Shown here one piece after another: positions 22,740 to 24,607 of a DNA stretch of 24,607 nt. Below the pieces are notes generated by a model that did no database searches, had not been told where the DNA came from, and saw nothing but the letters and a program-made list of their open reading frames with translations. Position 1 is the stretch's first letter. Each line of letters starts with the position of its first letter. Origin of the DNA: Allosediminivita sp964397775 (GTDB lineage Bacteria; Pseudomonadota; Alphaproteobacteria; Rhodobacterales; Rhodobacteraceae); assembly GCA_964397775.1 (NCBI GenBank), contig CAYNKL010000058.1, positions 1-24,607 on the forward strand. Reading direction: 5' to 3'. The position numbers and the translations under genes are program-made.

Positions 22740-23822
22740 ATGCAGCGACGCCGCTTCCTCTCGGCCATGCTCGCCTCGGCAAGCCTGCCCGCCGCCGGTT
22801 GGGCCGCGGCGGGCGACCCGGCCTACCTCGCGGCGGCGCGCACCGCCTCGGGCGCCTTCGAGCTTTTCCTGCTGGACGAGACCGGGGACGACATCTTTTC
22901 CATCCCCCTGCCCGACCGTGGCCACGCCGCGGCAGCACATCCCGTCATGGCAGAGGCCGTCGCCTTTGCCCGCAGACCCGGCACCTTCGCGCTTGTTATC
23001 GACTGCCTGCGCGGGAAACTCATCCGTGAACTCGAGGCGCCCGAAGGTCGCCACTTCTACGGCCACGGCGTCTTCATCGCGGGCGGCGATGTGCTCTGCA
23101 CGCCGGAAAACGCCTACGAGAGCGGCGAGGGAAGGATCGGCCTCTGGTCACGGTCCGAGGGATGGCGGCGCATCGGCGAGATCCCGAGCCATGGCACAGG
23201 CCCCCACGACATCCGCCGCCTGCCGGGCGACGTTCTGGTGGTGGCAAACGGAGGTATCCGGACCCATCCGGGCGCGGGCCGAGAAAAGCTCAACATCGAC
23301 ACGATGCAGCCGAACCTGAGCTATCTCACCGGACAAGGCGAATTGCTGGATCAGGTCACGCTGCCAGAGGAACTGCACCAAAACTCCATCCGCCATCTTG
23401 CGCTTGGCCCCGACGGAACGGTGGCCTTTGCCATGCAGTGGCAGGGCGAGGTCACCGACGGCGTGCCCCTTCTGGGGCTGCACAGACGCGGCGCCCCCGT
23501 CCAGCTGGCCGATATGCCGCTGAGCGAGGCCATCGGGATGAAGGGATATGCCGGATCGGTGGCTTTCGACGGCGCCGGCAATCGCGTTGCCATCACGTCG
23601 CCCCGCGGCGGCCGGGTGCAGATCTTCGGGAATGACGGAAGCCATCTCGAAACGATCCGCCGCAGCGATGTCTGCGGCGCAGCGCCATCGGCGGCGGGAT
23701 TCCTTTTCTCGGATGGCATGGGCGGGTTGCTGGAACTGGGAGAGCAGCTCAGGCCGCTTCAATCCCGTCCGGGACGCGCCTGGGACAACCACGTCGTCAG
23801 TCTGCGCAACGCGACGACCTGA
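22740..23822 (+). CDS. DUF1513-family exported protein
   Basis: A 360-residue protein of the DUF1513 family, predicted to form a beta-propeller-like fold. The N-terminus QRRRFLSAMLASASLPAAGWA has an RRxFL core typical of a Tat signal, so it may be exported folded. Conserved stretches include GRHFYGHGVF, YESGEGRIGLW, GTGPHDIRRLPGD, VANGGIRTHP, MQPNLSYL and NSIRHLALGPDG. Function is unknown. It is the fourth gene of the imelysin-di-heme cluster, with 4 bases after the preceding stop. The His-rich, propeller-like middle would allow metal or cofactor binding, but that is speculation. Its 3' end converges on the MarR gene after 15 bp. Confidence 0.9.
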   Translation: MQRRRFLSAMLASASLPAAGWAAAGDPAYLAAARTASGAFELFLLDETGDDIFSIPLPDRGHAAAAHPVMAEAVAFARRPGTFALVIDCLRGKLIRELEAPEGRHFYGHGVFIAGGDVLCTPENAYESGEGRIGLWSRSEGWRRIGEIPSHGTGPHDIRRLPGDVLVVANGGIRTHPGAGREKLNIDTMQPNLSYLTGQGELLDQVTLPEELHQNSIRHLALGPDGTVAFAMQWQGEVTDGVPLLGLHRRGAPVQLADMPLSEAIGMKGYAGSVAFDGAGNRVAITSPRGGRVQIFGNDGSHLETIRRSDVCGAAPSAAGFLFSDGMGGLLELGEQLRPLQSRPGRAWDNHVVSLRNATT

Positions 23823-23837
23823 TCGCCGCCGGGTCGG

Positions 23838-24428
23838 TCAGCCTGTACCGGTGGCCTTCATCTGACCCGGCAGGATGTCCCCCACTGACAGCACTGGCGA
23901 GGCATCGATCTCGTCCGCGTCAAGCATCGCGGCGACCTGTTCCAGCGACGACACGATCATGGCCTGCTGCCAGTCTTCCAGCCCTTCGAACTGGCGGACA
24001 TAGCGCTGCTGCAGGGCATCCGGCGCCCCGTTCACTTTCAACAGCCCCTCATCGGTGATGTAGAGGTTGGTCTGCCGCCTGTCCGTCTCGGACCGGCGGC
24101 GTTCGAGCATGCCGAACCCTTCGAGCTTTTTGATAAGCGCCGAAATCGTCGCCTGGGTCACCCCCATGCGCGTCGCGATCTCTGTCGGCGTGGCGTGACC
24201 TTTTTCTGCAACTATCTGCAGCACGCGGAGTTGTACCGCTGTAAGTCCGGCCTCCCTGGCGAGACGGCGCCCGTAAAGCTCCGTCGCGCGAAGAATGCGG
24301 CGAATGGCTACAAGGCTGTCGTCTGTACGATCCATGGGAATGTCCGGCGTTGGCCAGCCGACACTACGCCGAGACTGACCTCGGCGTCCACCAATCCGTG
24401 CGCTTTGCTTTTGCGAAACAGTGCTCAT
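23838..24428 (-). CDS. MarR-family transcriptional regulator
   Basis: A 196-residue winged-helix regulator. The MarR DNA-binding core spans about 55-130: LTAVQLRVLQIVAEKGHATPT..., a recognition helix in VTQATISALIKKLEGFG (90-106), and a wing with RRRSETDRRQTNLYIT (110-125). The dimerisation helices lie at both ends. The ATG at 24428 gives a 31-residue basic extension; a second ATG at 24335 (MDRTDDSL) starts nearer the conserved core. I prefer 24428 because a promoter lies just upstream and AGGG is close, but spacing is short and the choice is open. The gene diverges from a promoter pointing off the right edge and is a candidate local regulator of that gene. Its inducer is unknown. Confidence 0.9.
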   Translation of the reverse strand: MSTVSQKQSARIGGRRGQSRRSVGWPTPDIPMDRTDDSLVAIRRILRATELYGRRLAREAGLTAVQLRVLQIVAEKGHATPTEIATRMGVTQATISALIKKLEGFGMLERRRSETDRRQTNLYITDEGLLKVNGAPDALQQRYVRQFEGLEDWQQAMIVSSLEQVAAMLDADEIDASPVLSVGDILPGQMKATGTG

Positions 24429-24434
24429 GACCCT

Positions 24435-24442
24435 TACTTAGC
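24435..24442. promoter_or_regulatory. Shared 8-mer TACTTAGC, copy beside the marR start
   Basis: TACTTAGC recurs at 24577-24584 in the divergent promoter. One copy sits just before the MarR start codon and the other overlaps the -10 box of the promoter facing off the window. Two copies in one divergent region make an operator for the regulator possible. It is not a full palindrome. Confidence 0.3.
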
Positions 24443-24453
24443 ACAAATCGCGC

Positions 24454-24481
24454 TTTATAGAAGACCCAAGACGCGTTAACA
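24454..24481 (-). promoter_or_regulatory. Candidate promoter of the marR gene
   Basis: On the minus strand, TGTTAA (24481-24476) and TATAAA (24459-24454) are separated by 16 bases. Transcription would start near 24447, leaving a leader of about 20 bases before the ATG at 24428. This supports the longer MarR start. The -35 match is moderate and the -10 match good. Confidence 0.45.
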
Positions 24482-24552
24482 TTGAATATAAATGGTAAAA
24501 ATGGTCGTCTGCTGGGAAAACTGCGTGTCGGGGAAGAAAATTGCTTTGCCTG

Positions 24553-24580
24553 TTGAAGTAACCGCAAAGACGACTATACT
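24553..24580 (+). promoter_or_regulatory. Strong sigma-70-type promoter pointing off the right edge
   Basis: TTGAAG (24553-24558), a 16-bp spacer and TATACT (24575-24580) match the sigma-70 consensus in four of six and five of six positions. The surrounding DNA is markedly AT-rich compared with the window. It faces a ribosome-binding site at 24603-24607, so a gene beyond the edge should be transcribed from here. The second TACTTAGC copy overlaps the -10 box, a place where a repressor could block it. Confidence 0.65.
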
Positions 24581-24602
24581 TAGCTTAACGAAGCAACCGA
24601 AC

Positions 24603-24607
24603 GAGGA
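24603..24607 (+). promoter_or_regulatory. Shine-Dalgarno sequence at the right edge
   Basis: The window ends with GAGGA, preceded by AAC. A start codon is expected about 5-9 bases beyond the end. The gene itself is not visible. Confidence 0.55.

Noticed and set aside
1..24607. Search by eye for CRISPR arrays, tRNA or rRNA genes, insertion sequences and phage genes
   Set aside because: No regularly spaced repeats, no tRNA-like folds, no transposase or integrase motifs and no terminal repeats were found.

Overview
The window is high-GC, densely packed chromosomal DNA. It looks like an alphaproteobacterium of the Rhodobacteraceae (roseobacter group). The gene types support this: a SUV3-like helicase, an S4 protein and a seven-iron ferredoxin in a row; a DksA-type zinc-finger protein; a DUF465 protein; a Cys glutathione peroxidase; and a GC-rich double-hairpin intergenic repeat that I recognise from roseobacters. 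The assignment rests on family recognition, not on a search. I saw no tRNA, rRNA, CRISPR array, transposase, integrase or attachment site, and most of the window is ordinary core genome.

Layout. Positions 1-4117 (minus strand) hold TPR protein -> SUV3-like helicase -> S4 RNA-binding protein -> fdxA, the last cut by the left edge. Positions 4179-8090 (plus) hold a small SCP2 protein, an alpha/beta hydrolase, a metallo-beta-lactamase-fold exonuclease and an ATP-dependent DNA ligase. The hydrolase overlaps the SCP2 stop, and the ligase start overlaps the exonuclease stop. Positions 8188-10571 (plus) hold an M3 oligoendopeptidase and a GNAT acetyltransferase. Positions 10576-12835 mix strands: a zinc-finger protein (minus), a periplasmic glutathione peroxidase (plus), a DUF465 protein (minus) and an EamA transporter (minus). 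A Cache-domain chemoreceptor follows on the plus strand (13006-14820). Positions 15045-18514 (minus) hold purU, fabF and mltG.

The most system-like region is 18881-23822 (plus). It holds four tightly spaced genes for exported proteins: an imelysin/M75 protein, a di-heme oxidoreductase with two CxxCH motifs, a second imelysin-like protein that lacks the usual GxHxxE motif, and a DUF1513 protein with a Tat-like signal. These families are known to occur together and to be linked to iron, so the cluster is not new as a gene set. Its biochemistry is poorly described, and the paired canonical and degenerate imelysins around a c-type cytochrome deserve attention.

The right edge holds a MarR-type regulator (minus) and, diverging from it, a strong promoter (TTGAAG, 16 bp, TATACT) followed by a Shine-Dalgarno sequence in the last bases of the window. 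A gene therefore very probably starts just beyond the edge. The two sides share the 8-mer TACTTAGC, a candidate operator. Several perfect inverted repeats sit in the intergenic gaps and are listed individually.
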